From positions 744,001 through 808,000 of the forward strand of contig NZ_CP037922.1 in assembly GCF_004355185.1 (NCBI RefSeq): 64,000 nt of DNA. The letters run 5' to 3'. The DNA comes from Hymenobacter radiodurans (GTDB taxonomy: Bacteria > Bacteroidota > Bacteroidia > Cytophagales > Hymenobacteraceae). Below are positions 1-10,624 of the stretch, in pieces (positions within the stretch are counted from its first letter, which is position 1; each line of letters opens with the position of its first letter). The notes under the pieces were generated by a model that had not been told where the DNA came from, searched no databases, and was given only the letters and a program-made list of their open reading frames with translations. Made by a program: the position numbers and the translations under genes.

Positions 1-105
1 AAGAGCGTTTCGGAGTAAAGAGACCTTATTGCCGGCTAACGTTGCGCGGCCCAGCAACTTTTGCTCAGGTGGAGCGAACACGTCCCGTGCTCATGTTTAT
101 ACAAT
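1..105. other. Left edge without an identifiable gene
   Basis: I see no convincing gene here. One plus-strand frame stays open from base 3 to a TGA at 105-107, next to the terminator at 106-159, so this could be the tail of a convergent gene that begins left of the window. The roughly 34 residues it would encode are not recognisable. Confidence 0.3.
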
Positions 106-159
106 GAAAAAGCCCCCAGAAACCGGCTGCCTTTGCTGGGCTCTCTGGGGGGCTTTTTC
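106..159. terminator. Intrinsic terminator, GGGGGGC type
   Basis: The arms GAAAAAGCCCCCAGA (106-120) and TCTGGGGGGCTTTTTC (144-159) form a stem flanked by A and T runs, so it can work in both directions. One arm has five C and the other six G, leaving a one-base bulge. It lies just downstream of the minus-strand PpiC gene. Confidence 0.85.
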
Positions 160-174
160 GGCAGTTTCGCCTGC

Positions 175-2496
175 TTATTTGGTTATCAGCTTATCCACTT
201 CCGTTTGATTGACCTGCACGGGATTCTTGGTGCGAAGCTCGGCCAGCCACTGCTTCTCCAGATAGTTCTGATAGTCAGAGGTAGCCTGGCCTCGGGTTTC
301 GAATAAAGTCTTTGGCCCGGCTGGCAGCGCTTGCTCAATAGTAACAGCGTAGAAACGGCCATCTTTCTGCACCTGATAAGTGCCTGGGCCACGGTCTATT
401 ACGTCGTCAACTACTTTACTGTCGCCCTTTTGAAAATTCTGCTTCAGAATCTGCACAGCCAGCGGATTTTTCGCATTTAAGTTTTCTTCCAATACGGCCG
501 TGCTGGTGCTGGTTAGCGTGAACAGGGCCGAAGCATCAGAGGCAGGTGTAGGCGTCGTCTTGGTGATGATGCGGCTGGCAGCTACGCCCTTGCCAGTCAG
601 GTAGGCAGCTACTGCAGCCGCGCGGCGCTGAGCTAAAGCAGCGGTTTCACCGCGCTTTACTCGGCCCGTAACCGTCAGATTCAGGGTTGGGTCGGCTGCT
701 AGGCTAGTAGCCAGACGGTCGAGACTTGCCTGGCTGGGGGGCAAAATGGTGGCCTGACCAGCGCGGAACGATACTGGCGATGGCGTATCGCGGGTTACTT
801 CATAGCGACCCGTAGCCAGTTGCTTTTGTGCCTGCGTCAGGATAGCTGGCGAGGCTGCACTGATCATGGTGGCCTGCACACGAGGCCCCCACTGATAATT
901 GGCTTGGTTAGCTGTGAAAAACTGCTGCAAGCCCACTGTATCCGTCAGCGCCTTCGACCATACTTTCTCATCCATCAGCTGGAAAAGCAGGATACCGTCG
1001 CGGTACTCTTTTACCAGCATGCGGTAATCCTCGTACTTGGTATCGAGGTTTGTCTTTTCAAATTCCGTCAGGCTTTGATCCACGTATTGATCGTAGAGCT
1101 GCTGCATCACAAAGCGCGGATCAGCGCCAGCGCGTGCGCGCTGACCTTGCTGCACATAGGCCAGAAAGTCCTTGATGGGGTAGGGTTTGCCTTTGATGGT
1201 AAACAGCGGAGCATCACCGTTGACAACTAGCTCACCTTTTTTGCGCTTGCCACTCGGGAATTTGCTCAAGAACGTTTCTGACTTGAAACGGCCATTTACC
1301 AGCGCTGTATCGGCTTGGGCCAACAAAGCGTCGCGAACGGGGGGCATTTCTACGAACTGGTTTTCCTGCCGGATGCGCTTGAGAAAGGCCGCCCGATTTA
1401 GCTCCGAGCGCGAGTCTTTAGCTACTTTGCTCTTTAGTGTAGGAGCCATGGCCTCAAAGGTGGGCACAGGCTGCTTTTCGATAAGCTTGATGATATGCCA
1501 GCCATACGGCGTCTGAACGGGCGCTGAAATGTCGCCGGGCTTCTGGAGCTTAAAGGCTACTTCCTCAAAGCTTGGAATCATGCGCCCGGTGCCGAAAGCA
1601 GGCAACTCGCCGCCATTGGCCGCCGAGCCGGCATCTTCTGAAAACTGCGTTACCAGCTTATCCCAATCCTCACGGCGCCGTAAGCGGGAATAAAGTTCAT
1701 CAACCTTCTTTTTAGCCGTTACCGAATCGGCCTTGGGCATGCCGGGCGTGGCCCGAATCATGAGGTGGGCTACTTTAATCTCGCCCTGAGCCGGCCGCAC
1801 GTCGTTGACTTTGATTACGTGGTAGCCAAAGCGCGTCCGGACGGGCGCCGAGACTTCGCCCTCTTTCGTCTTGTACGCTACATTTTCAAATGGATACACC
1901 ATTTGCATAGCTGTAAAATAGCCGAGTTGCCCGCCATTATCACGCGCCGAAGGATCTTCGGAGGCCTGACGAGCCACTTGGTTGAAGTCTTCACCGCTGG
2001 TAACGCGCTGCCGCAAAGCCACCGCCTTTTGATACGCTGCTAGTGTATCCCGCGGATCGGCGTCAGGAGCTACGCGCACCAGAATATGGGAAGCGCTGAT
2101 TTCCTTGCTTAGCCGGTCGTAGGCCTCCCGCACAAGCTGATCGGTCACGCTTTTCTCCGTGAGATAGGGCTGCGCCAGCTGCTGCTTGTAGCCATCCAGC
2201 TCACGCTGAAAGGCCTGCGTGGTATCCAAGCCACGTTGCTCGGCTTCCAGCACCTTCAGCTTGAAGTTGGTGTACAAATCCAGGTATTCCGTCACATTGG
2301 CGCGGGTCCCATAATTGGGAGCCGTAGCGTTGTTTTTCCGGTATACGTAGGCGAATTCCGAGGCTGGTACTACCTGCTTTCCTAAGGTAACTACAGCAGG
2401 CTGCTTGGCAGCAGAAGTAGTTGACTTGGTAGACTGGCATCCGACGGCCAGTAGCGCGCCGGCTGCGAGGCTGGCGTACAAAATGCGTTTGGGCAT
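175..2496 (-). CDS. PpiC/SurA-like peptidyl-prolyl isomerase lipoprotein with an OmpA-like segment
   Basis: A 773-residue periplasmic foldase or chaperone of the parvulin/SurA class. The start is ATG at 2496, because it places a basic n-region and hydrophobic core directly before a lipobox (LAVGC, Cys at residue 20); the longer frame adds nine non-signal residues. Two PpiC domains follow at roughly residues 130-235 and 240-345, each with the SHILVR/AHLMIR start and GYHVIKV or GWHIIKL end typical of parvulins. Around residues 580-660 there is a segment with the OmpA-like pattern (LATSLAADPTLNLTVTG, then AAAVAAYLTGKGVAASRI). By family knowledge such proteins assist outer-membrane protein folding. 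The gene stands alone between two terminators. Confidence 0.85.
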   Translation of the reverse strand: MPKRILYASLAAGALLAVGCQSTKSTTSAAKQPAVVTLGKQVVPASEFAYVYRKNNATAPNYGTRANVTEYLDLYTNFKLKVLEAEQRGLDTTQAFQRELDGYKQQLAQPYLTEKSVTDQLVREAYDRLSKEISASHILVRVAPDADPRDTLAAYQKAVALRQRVTSGEDFNQVARQASEDPSARDNGGQLGYFTAMQMVYPFENVAYKTKEGEVSAPVRTRFGYHVIKVNDVRPAQGEIKVAHLMIRATPGMPKADSVTAKKKVDELYSRLRRREDWDKLVTQFSEDAGSAANGGELPAFGTGRMIPSFEEVAFKLQKPGDISAPVQTPYGWHIIKLIEKQPVPTFEAMAPTLKSKVAKDSRSELNRAAFLKRIRQENQFVEMPPVRDALLAQADTALVNGRFKSETFLSKFPSGKRKKGELVVNGDAPLFTIKGKPYPIKDFLAYVQQGQRARAGADPRFVMQQLYDQYVDQSLTEFEKTNLDTKYEDYRMLVKEYRDGILLFQLMDEKVWSKALTDTVGLQQFFTANQANYQWGPRVQATMISAASPAILTQAQKQLATGRYEVTRDTPSPVSFRAGQATILPPSQASLDRLATSLAADPTLNLTVTGRVKRGETAALAQRRAAAVAAYLTGKGVAASRIITKTTPTPASDASALFTLTSTSTAVLEENLNAKNPLAVQILKQNFQKGDSKVVDDVIDRGPGTYQVQKDGRFYAVTIEQALPAGPKTLFETRGQATSDYQNYLEKQWLAELRTKNPVQVNQTEVDKLITK

Positions 2497-2620
2497 AAAG
2501 AAAAAAAGATGCGAGACGAACAATAACTCCCCTGTGACCCTGAGGGCCGAGTCGTTGCCAGGTGCAATTTTACGGATTTTTTTCGGCCTAACTCAGCGCG
2601 CTAGCAAACTGAGCGTGTAC

Positions 2621-2651
2621 AAAAAAGCCCCCCAGGTCTTGGGGGCTTTTT
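2621..2651 (-). terminator. Terminator of the rsb operon
   Basis: Plus-strand arms AAAAAAGCCCCCCA (2621-2634) and TGGGGGCTTTTT (2640-2651) form a stem with poly-A and poly-T flanks. It lies 19 bases after the stop of the RsbW-like gene and ahead of the PpiC gene, so it most likely ends the minus-strand operon. Confidence 0.8.
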
Positions 2652-2669
2652 GAAAATCAGAACGTTGAA

Positions 2670-3083
2670 CTACACCACTTTCTTGTAGAGCCGGCAAACG
2701 TTGTGGTTGCCGGAGGAAGAAAACTCTACGCGGTCCATGATGCGGTTGACGAGTGCCATGCCTACGCCACCTTTCTTCCCAAGCCGGATATGCTCCAGCA
2801 AATCGGGCTCTCGGAAGGTTGACGGCAAATACGATTCCTTGCTGTCGTCCTCTATCTCGATGCCAAACATGTGGTCTTCCATAGCCAGCTTGAGTTGCAG
2901 ATACTGCGATTCGTTCTCGGCATTGGCATGAATAATCAGGTTGGCCACGACCTCATCAACGGCCAGCACAATCTGATTGATATGCAATTCGGATAAGTGG
3001 TACACCGACAGATAGGCGCTCACAAAGTCGCGCACTATCTTCAGGTTAGCCCGGCTACAGCTTATGCGAATTACGTTCTTCAT
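2670..3083 (-). CDS. RsbW-like anti-sigma factor / serine kinase (HATPase_c_2)
   Basis: A 137-residue GHKL-type ATP-binding protein. The N box is visible as DEVVANLIIHAN and the G box as GGVGMALVNR, the two ATP-contacting motifs of RsbW/SpoIIAB proteins. In partner switching such a kinase either holds a target or phosphorylates its STAS antagonist. It is the last gene of the minus-strand phosphatase, STAS protein, kinase operon and begins 21 bases after the STAS gene. Bacteroidota usually lack sigma B, so the target is probably not a sigma factor; nothing in the window identifies it. Confidence 0.85.
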   Translation of the reverse strand: MKNVIRISCSRANLKIVRDFVSAYLSVYHLSELHINQIVLAVDEVVANLIIHANAENESQYLQLKLAMEDHMFGIEIEDDSKESYLPSTFREPDLLEHIRLGKKGGVGMALVNRIMDRVEFSSSGNHNVCRLYKKVV

Positions 3084-3104
3084 CCCCTCGTTACGCTGTC
3101 AAGC

Positions 3105-3434
3105 TTAAATGGCAGTGGCTTCCGACTCGGAAGGCACGATGGTCATCAGCGTATCTAACCCCAGAATTTCAAATACGTTGTGCACTTTTTCCTGCATGTT
3201 AAAAAAGACCAATTTGACATTGGCATCCTGGAAGCGCTGGAGGTGAGAAATAAAGACGCCAAGACCTGCGGATGAGATGTAATTCAGGCGCTGGCAATCA
3301 ATTAATACTTTCTGATAATTCAGGATTTCGGGCTTCGTCAGTTCCGTATCCAGAATCACTGAAGAGCTGGCATCCAACTCGCCATCGAGGCTGAGCGTGA
3401 GCGTATGCGCGGTGGTTTGTTGCGTGATTTTCAT
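3105..3434 (-). CDS. STAS-domain antagonist (RsbV/SpoIIAA-like)
   Basis: A 109-residue single STAS domain. The motif YISSAGLGVF contains the serine that RsbW-type kinases phosphorylate. The start at 3434 (MKITQQ) fits the family better than the in-frame ATG three codons upstream. It sits between the phosphatase gene and the kinase gene, which is the classical partner-switching order. Its likely role is to bind the kinase when unphosphorylated and so free the kinase's other partner. Confidence 0.85.
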   Translation of the reverse strand: MKITQQTTAHTLTLSLDGELDASSSVILDTELTKPEILNYQKVLIDCQRLNYISSAGLGVFISHLQRFQDANVKLVFFNMQEKVHNVFEILGLDTLMTIVPSESEATAI

Positions 3435-3448
3435 AGGACCCATCTACG

Positions 3449-5544
3449 TCAGACGGTTGGTTCTGGTTGAGACGCCCGGAACTTGATAACAAGCAAGGTC
3501 TGGTCGTCGTGAATTGGTTGACCACGGCTGAACTCCGCTAAGTCTTCCAGAATCATATTCTTGATTTCTTCGGCCTCCAGATAATACGTGCGCTCCAGCA
3601 TCTGTTGCAGACGATCCTCGCCGTATTCTTCCTTATTTGCCCCCCGCGCCTCCACAATGCCATCTGTGTAGATTACCATTACGTCGCCGGGGTTGTAATC
3701 GTAGAATTGGTTCTTAATATGTTTCTCGTAGGAGTCTTGGCGAATAATGCCCAAGCCTAAGCCCGTAGTGCGGAAGTACGATACCTCCTCCTTAATAGAG
3801 TGGTAATACAAGGTGTGACAATGCCCGGCGCGTGCAAAAACGAAGCCACGGTTCTCATAATCTATTATATATAGCGATGCTGTAATAAAAGACGACTTTT
3901 CGAGGCAATGCACCAGCGCTTTATTAGCCATAGCCATGAACTTGCTGGGCACCGGAAACTTTTCGCGCTCATTACGAGCCAGCGGGTTTTCCTGCATCAA
4001 AGCATGAAAAATGCCTTTCATCTGGGCCATATGAAAAGCCGCTGTGATGCCCTTACCCGACACATCGCCGATCAGAATAGCCAGGCGCTGACCCGGCAGG
4101 TGCAAGAAGTCATAAAAATCGCCCCCACTTCCTTGGCAGCCAGCGCATGCGAGCTGATTTCAAACCAGTTGTCAATGGGAAGATCTTTCGGAATTAAACT
4201 TTCCTGTACGGTGGAGGCAATTTTAAGCTCCTCCTGCACACGCTCATTCTGAATAGAAGCCGCTACCAGCTGAAGGTTCTCAATGCTAAGAATCGTCTGG
4301 CTGGTAAAGGTTTGCAGAATGCCCAGGTTCTCGCGGTCGAAGCCTTGAGGCTGGTTTTTCAGCATATACAAGGCTCCGTACTGGCGCTTCGCGGAGCGCA
4401 AAGGCATCACGATCAGCGAACCGAAAGGCAAGCCTAAACTGCGAAAGCCGCTGCTATTCGGCAGGTCATTATTCAGGTATTCAATGTGGCCCAAATTGTA
4501 ATCAGCCAGCAGCCCCCGAATGGCAGTACACTGTTCCTCAGTGATATGGTAGCGTTGGCCTTTGTATGTTTCGTCGCTTGCTTCTACATCAAGCCAGGCG
4601 GCATCGGCTTCCACCGTTTGCACCGTCGCATCGAAGAGCATGCTGTATACATCCTCCTCCGTTTGCCCCCGCTGAATAAGCTGCGTGAGGCGCTGTAAAC
4701 TCAGAATTTCTTCTCTTTTCTGCTCAAAGACGCCTGCTGTGGGCAAATTGAAAAAGGTGACAAATAGCCCCATCACGGCATAAAAAGCCGCGAAGAATAC
4801 CGTAAGCAGTAAGAAAGCATGCTGCGGTTCGGGAGCTATCAGCTTCGGATCGTACTGAATTCGCACGAAGTAGGCTACGAAGATGGTCATGCACAGCAGG
4901 ATAGCCAGCTGCATAAAGACCACTTCCCACTTCTGCCGTCTATTCAAATATGCTACCCATTTCTGGTTGCCGCTCAGATACACGCCAAAAATGGCCAACC
5001 CACCCACAATCAGTAGGGATACAGGAGTAGGCAAATCCCAGCCCAGAAGCCGAAACAGGAGCGTGCCGCCTAATAGGATTTCAAAAAGCTCCCACTCGCG
5101 GCGCAGCCGGCCCGTAGATCGGAACAGCACCAACGACCGCCACGTGTAGGTAGTACTAGCCAAGAACAGGATAAATAACCCTAAGTTGATGGTATAAATT
5201 ACCGCAAAGAAGGTCCGGTCGCTACTCGGTAGCTGGTACTGTACAAAGCGCTCAAGTAGATGTAGCGCTACGCAAATACTGGCCAGTATGCCTGGTCCGA
5301 GCACTAATCGACGGAATAACCCGACAAAGTCGGTGCCCCGCAATGGATCTGGCTGGAGGCGGTAGTACATGAACACCCCAGCAGCAAATACAGCTTGGGC
5401 AACCAGAGTCACCCAATCGGGCAGGGCAGATAGAGAAGTCGTTGCCGACGGGCTAGCGCGAAGAAGCGTACTAACCAGCAGCACGACCCAGCTAAGCAGC
5501 GTAAGGGGTAATAGCGTGGCTGTAAGCCTCTGACTAGAGGGCAT
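3449..5544 (-). CDS. RsbU-like membrane GAF-PP2C (SpoIIE) serine phosphatase, frame-interrupted
   Basis: Two overlapping frames together make one protein of about 698 residues. The first (from 5544) has six or more hydrophobic helices over the first ~270 residues, a GAF-like domain (~290-440) and the start of the SpoIIE domain (IASTVQESLIPKDLP, HALAAKEVG). The second gives the rest of the phosphatase (GDVSGKG, FARAGHCHTLYY, GDVMVIYTDGIVEA, HDDQTLLVIK). The break is in a G5 run (plus 4122-4126). A sixth G restores KEVGGDFYDFLHLPG, which carries the metal-binding GD motif. The product would reactivate the STAS protein by dephosphorylation. First gene of the rsb-type operon. Confidence 0.8.
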
Positions 5545-5923
5545 AGAGAGTAATTAAATACAAATTACGCGTATCGAAAAGCAACCGGTGTAGACTGAAA
5601 TATAGAGCAAGATAAAGCCTTATTAATTAAATAAGGCCTGCCGTCTTTTTGCTTACTCACGACGCATATTCAGAATAAGGTAGCTCTGAGTGAAGGCCAC
5701 CTAATGTAATCTAAATCTGGATGAGTATATTATAAGCTGTAGGGCGCAGCTTATGTAAATTGTAGGGCTACGTACTTATGACAATTATTTTGAGTACAAA
5801 TACGAGGCCTGATTTCGTCGTTATATGCTTGCCGCAACACCTAAGAAATAGGTTCAGTAGCCATAAGAATGCCACCAGCTAATAAGCTGGTGGCATCGTA
5901 TAATTCAATCCAAACCCAGAGAG
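5545..5923. other. Intergenic region with three small dyads
   Basis: About 380 AT-rich bases between guaB and the phosphatase gene. It holds inverted repeats at 5617-5637 (GCCTTATT arms), 5732-5754 (ATAAGCTG arms) and 5870-5895 (the guaB terminator). The first two lie upstream of the phosphatase gene and could be regulatory. I see no gene. Confidence 0.5.
5870..5895 (-). terminator. Probable guaB terminator
   Basis: A perfect 11-bp inverted repeat (TGCCACCAGCT, four-base loop, AGCTGGTGGCA) lies 29 bases after the guaB stop. The following T content is weak, so termination strength is uncertain. Confidence 0.6.
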
Positions 5924-7420
<1,497 letters not shown>

Positions 7421-7544
7421 TTATTGCCGGGTAAAGCTACGACGAAAAGTTGGGTTACGTCGTTGACATTGAGAATCTTCTCGTTATTAAATAGTGAAGC
7501 AACCCCTAAAAGCAGGCACTAGTAGGCATGTTTCCTTGAAATTT

Positions 7545-7551
7545 GCCCCCC
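7545..7551 (-). other. Intergenic GGGGGGC motif
   Basis: An intergenic copy of the iterated motif between guaB and hrpB, read GGGGGGCAAAT on the minus strand. No gene or stem explains it. Confidence 0.5.
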
Positions 7552-7617
7552 ACCAAGCCCAACTAAAACAAAGGACTAGACCGGCCTGAACTATCACTAC
7601 GGAACAAAGAGTACCGC

Positions 7618-10158
7618 TTACTTCAAGCCATTTTGCCGACGGGTGCCGCGCATAGGTTCTGCTTCCAGCGGATTATCGGGCCAATAATGCTTCGGGTAGC
7701 GGCCGCGCATATCCTTGCGCACTTCGAAGTAGCCGGTGGCCCAAAAGCTGCGCAAATCCCGGGTTACCTGAACTGGTCGGTGGCCGGGCGAAAGTAAGTG
7801 CATGGTAAGCGGAATTTGCCCCCCAGCCACTCGCGGAGTATCTAACAGCCCAAAAACCTCCTGTAGGCGCACGGCCAGTGCGGGAGCAGCGGGGTCAGCA
7901 TAATCGACCCGGATGCGTGAGCCGGTAGGAACGACCACGTGGGAGGGCGCCAAGCGGTCCAGCTCCTGACGATGGGACCAACCGCCGGGCAACCAGCTCA
8001 GTAGAGCTTCGCTTAAGTCTAGCCGGTTTATCTCCACAAGCGTGCGCAGGCTGGTAATGAAGGGTCCCAACCAATGCGGTAAGTGCAGGAGCAACGCTGC
8101 ATCTGACACATCGGGCCATTCATTGGGCAGGTGATGGTGCAGAAAAGCCAGCCGCTCCCGCAGGTGTTGGGCTTCTTCTGTCCACGGTAAGCGTTGAATT
8201 CCCTGACGGCGTAATCCATTGAGCAGAGCATCTTCAACTGCCGATGGATCAGGTTGAGCAAGTGGTTGATCAGCGAGGGTTAGTGCGCCTAGGCGCCGCA
8301 AACGACGGGATGTTACTCTGCCAGCGGCCTCCTCCCAGCGTACTTCTTCTGTACTGGTTATCAGGTCTGCAAAGTGGGTTTCAAGCTCGGTACGGTCTAC
8401 GGGGGCAGCCAGTACGGCACGCGGCGCGGCGGCATTGCCATCTAAGTGAGCCACCGCAAAAAATACGGATTCCTGCCCAAAATGCTCGGCTGGCAGTACG
8501 GCGCGCTGGCCGGTTACTAGTCTGACGCGCTCAGAGGTTTCGCGCTGGGCCAGGCGGTCGGGGTAAGCTAAGGCAGCTAGTAGTCCGGCTGCATCCGGCT
8601 CAATAGGAGAGTTAAGAACAGATGCACGGTTGCGAAGCACGGCTGCGGCCTCCCGCACCCGATGCAGGGCACCACTATCGGGCACTAAGCCGGGCAAGGG
8701 AGGGCGTCCCGTCATTAGGGCTTCCAGGCGCAGGCGCAAATCGGGTGGGGCAGGAGTACTGTCGGCGGGACGTAATAAGTCGCGCTCCGTAAGCAAAGCG
8801 GCCAAGGCGCAGGCCGTAGCGCCGTAGCCCGCTTCTTTGCCCCGCAGTACCAAATGCCCTAAGCGGGGCACTAGTCCTAGGCCAGCCAACGCGCGGCCAT
8901 GTGGCGTAGGAGGGCCGGGGGGCAAAATTGCTCCTAACCTGACCAGTAAGTCGCGGGCCTGGGCCAGCGCCGCAGCAGGTGGTGCATCAAGCCAGCGCAA
9001 TGCCGCCGGATCGTGGGTTCCCCACAGCGCCAGCTCGAGGGCAAGGCTGCTCAGGTCGGCGGTAAGGATTTCGGGGGGCAAATGCGCCGGATGCTCAGCG
9101 TGCTCGGCTTCGGTCCACAATCGTACGCAGGTTCCGGGCCCTAAACGGCCGGCGCGTCCGCGACGTTGGTCGGCCGCAGCCTGACTCACGGGCACCGTTT
9201 GCAGGGTGCTTAGGCCCGTGCGAGGCTCGAAGTGCGGCACTCGGGCATAGCCTCCGTCAATCACCACCCGCACGCCTTCAATAGTCAGGCTGGTTTCGGC
9301 AATGCTGGTGGTCAGCACGATTTTGCGCCGCCCAACGGGAGCCGGACGAAGAGCCGCATCCTGCTGTTCGGCGGGCAACTCGCCATGGAGCACATGTACA
9401 TCAACCGTTGTCGACAGCGTGCCAGCCAGGCGCTCTGCCACGCGCCGCTGATCGGCTAGGCCAGGCAAAAACACCAGCACGTCACCAAGAGGATGTTGAG
9501 CCAAGGCTTCACGGATGGCCGTTGGTACCAAGGCCGTCAGTCGTTCGGTAGGTCGGTTGCCGGCTGCCGCTACCCGACTGGGGGGCAAATAATGTGTGCT
9601 GACCGGGTGCTGCAGGCCCGCGCTACGTACCACCGGTGCCCCGAGCCAAGCGCCCAAACGTTCCGCTTCCAGCGTGGCACTCATAATAAGAATCCGTAAG
9701 TCGGGGCGCAATACTGCCTGAGCATCTAGGGCCAACGCCAGGCCCAAATCGGCCTGCACGCTCCGCTCATGAAACTCGTCGAATAACACGGCCGCTACGC
9801 CTTCCAGCGCCGGATCATCCTGCAACATGCGGGTCAGAATAACCTCCGTGGCTACTTCAATCCGCGTTTTGGCCGAAATCCGGCTTTCCAATCGCACTCG
9901 ATACCCCACCGTTTGACCTACCGGCTCGCCCAGAAGCTGAGCCATACGCGCCGCTGCGGCTCGTGCCGCAAGCCGCCGCGGCTCAAGCACGATAATGCGT
10001 CCGGTGGGGGGCATCCAGGATGCATTCAAGAGCGCCAGCGGTACCAAAGTCGTCTTGCCTGCTCCGGGCGGCGCCTGCAATACGGCACAATTCGTTGAGC
10101 CAAGCGTAGCAAGTAGCTCGGGCAAGGCCGCGCGGATAGGCAGGTCAGGCAGTTGCAA
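7618..10158 (-). CDS. hrpB: ATP-dependent RNA helicase HrpB
   Basis: An 846-residue DExH-box helicase with the HrpB layout. The Walker A motif APPGAGKTTLVPLAL is near residue 30, the DEFH box is in LFDEFHERS, motif III is MSATLEAERL, and motif VI is QRRGRAGRLGPG. The long C-terminal part continues to a RYPKHYWPDNPL ending typical of HrpB. The exact cellular substrate of HrpB is not well established. The gene contains five GGGGGGC motifs, the densest cluster in the window. It lies 62 bases after the rhodanese gene on the same strand. Confidence 0.93.
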   Translation of the reverse strand: MQLPDLPIRAALPELLATLGSTNCAVLQAPPGAGKTTLVPLALLNASWMPPTGRIIVLEPRRLAARAAAARMAQLLGEPVGQTVGYRVRLESRISAKTRIEVATEVILTRMLQDDPALEGVAAVLFDEFHERSVQADLGLALALDAQAVLRPDLRILIMSATLEAERLGAWLGAPVVRSAGLQHPVSTHYLPPSRVAAAGNRPTERLTALVPTAIREALAQHPLGDVLVFLPGLADQRRVAERLAGTLSTTVDVHVLHGELPAEQQDAALRPAPVGRRKIVLTTSIAETSLTIEGVRVVIDGGYARVPHFEPRTGLSTLQTVPVSQAAADQRRGRAGRLGPGTCVRLWTEAEHAEHPAHLPPEILTADLSSLALELALWGTHDPAALRWLDAPPAAALAQARDLLVRLGAILPPGPPTPHGRALAGLGLVPRLGHLVLRGKEAGYGATACALAALLTERDLLRPADSTPAPPDLRLRLEALMTGRPPLPGLVPDSGALHRVREAAAVLRNRASVLNSPIEPDAAGLLAALAYPDRLAQRETSERVRLVTGQRAVLPAEHFGQESVFFAVAHLDGNAAAPRAVLAAPVDRTELETHFADLITSTEEVRWEEAAGRVTSRRLRRLGALTLADQPLAQPDPSAVEDALLNGLRRQGIQRLPWTEEAQHLRERLAFLHHHLPNEWPDVSDAALLLHLPHWLGPFITSLRTLVEINRLDLSEALLSWLPGGWSHRQELDRLAPSHVVVPTGSRIRVDYADPAAPALAVRLQEVFGLLDTPRVAGGQIPLTMHLLSPGHRPVQVTRDLRSFWATGYFEVRKDMRGRYPKHYWPDNPLEAEPMRGTRRQNGLK

Positions 10159-10220
10159 ATCGAGTTTTCCTTAGAGATCTTATTTATAAGCAGATGCTTT
10201 GCGGCACTCTGCATGACCGG

Positions 10221-10544
10221 TTAATATATCGCTACCGAAGGATCTACCTGAACGCTCCAAGCATGGATGCCGCCGCGCAGGTTCAGCAGGTTTGTTAAGC
10301 CGTGGCGGTGTTGTAGGTAACCTAATGCCTGAGCCGAGCGCACGCCGTGGTGGCAGATAAGTACCACCGGCCGGTCGGTGGCCAGCTCCTCTACATGCTG
10401 CGGCAGGTCACCCAAAGGCAGCAACAGGCTACCTTCTATATGACAGTATTCATACTCCTCCGGCTCGCGCACATCCACGAGTTGCACGGGCTCGCCGCGC
10501 TGTAGGCGGGCTTGCAGATCTTGGGGCGTTAGTTCGGGGAGCAT
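10221..10544 (-). CDS. Single-domain rhodanese-like protein
   Basis: A 107-residue rhodanese homology domain. The active-site loop ICHHGVRSAQALGYL has the catalytic cysteine followed by an anion-binding loop, and the N-terminus has VQLVDVREPEEYEYCHI, the usual CH2A-type motif. The likely role is sulfur transfer in the cytosol. It is divergent from the pnuC operon; an 80-base gap with a GGGGGGCAAAAA block separates them. Confidence 0.88.
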   Translation of the reverse strand: MLPELTPQDLQARLQRGEPVQLVDVREPEEYEYCHIEGSLLLPLGDLPQHVEELATDRPVVLICHHGVRSAQALGYLQHRHGLTNLLNLRGGIHAWSVQVDPSVAIY

Positions 10545-10579
10545 AAAGCGAGAATAGGGTAGGAGGCAAAAAGGCGATT

Positions 10580-10586
10580 GGGGGGC
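10580..10586 (+). other. Intergenic GGGGGGC motif
   Basis: A copy of the iterated motif followed by AAAAATAAG. It lies in the divergent promoter gap between the rhodanese gene and pnuC, just before a possible TACCTTCG -7 element at 10607-10614. Confidence 0.5.
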
Positions 10587-10606
10587 AAAAATAAGGGAAC
10601 CCTTGC

Positions 10607-10614
10607 TACCTTCG
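10607..10614 (+). promoter_or_regulatory. Possible -7 box of the pnuC operon
   Basis: TACCTTCG is one base off the Bacteroidota -7 consensus TAnnTTTG and lies 10 bases before the proposed TTG start. No good -33 element is seen at the expected spacing. Confidence 0.35.
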
Positions 10615-10624
10615 GTCTTTCTTC

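Noticed and set aside
61..306. Plus-strand ORF over the first terminator
   Set aside because: It runs through the terminator hairpin and antisense of the PpiC gene; its sequence has no recognisable features.
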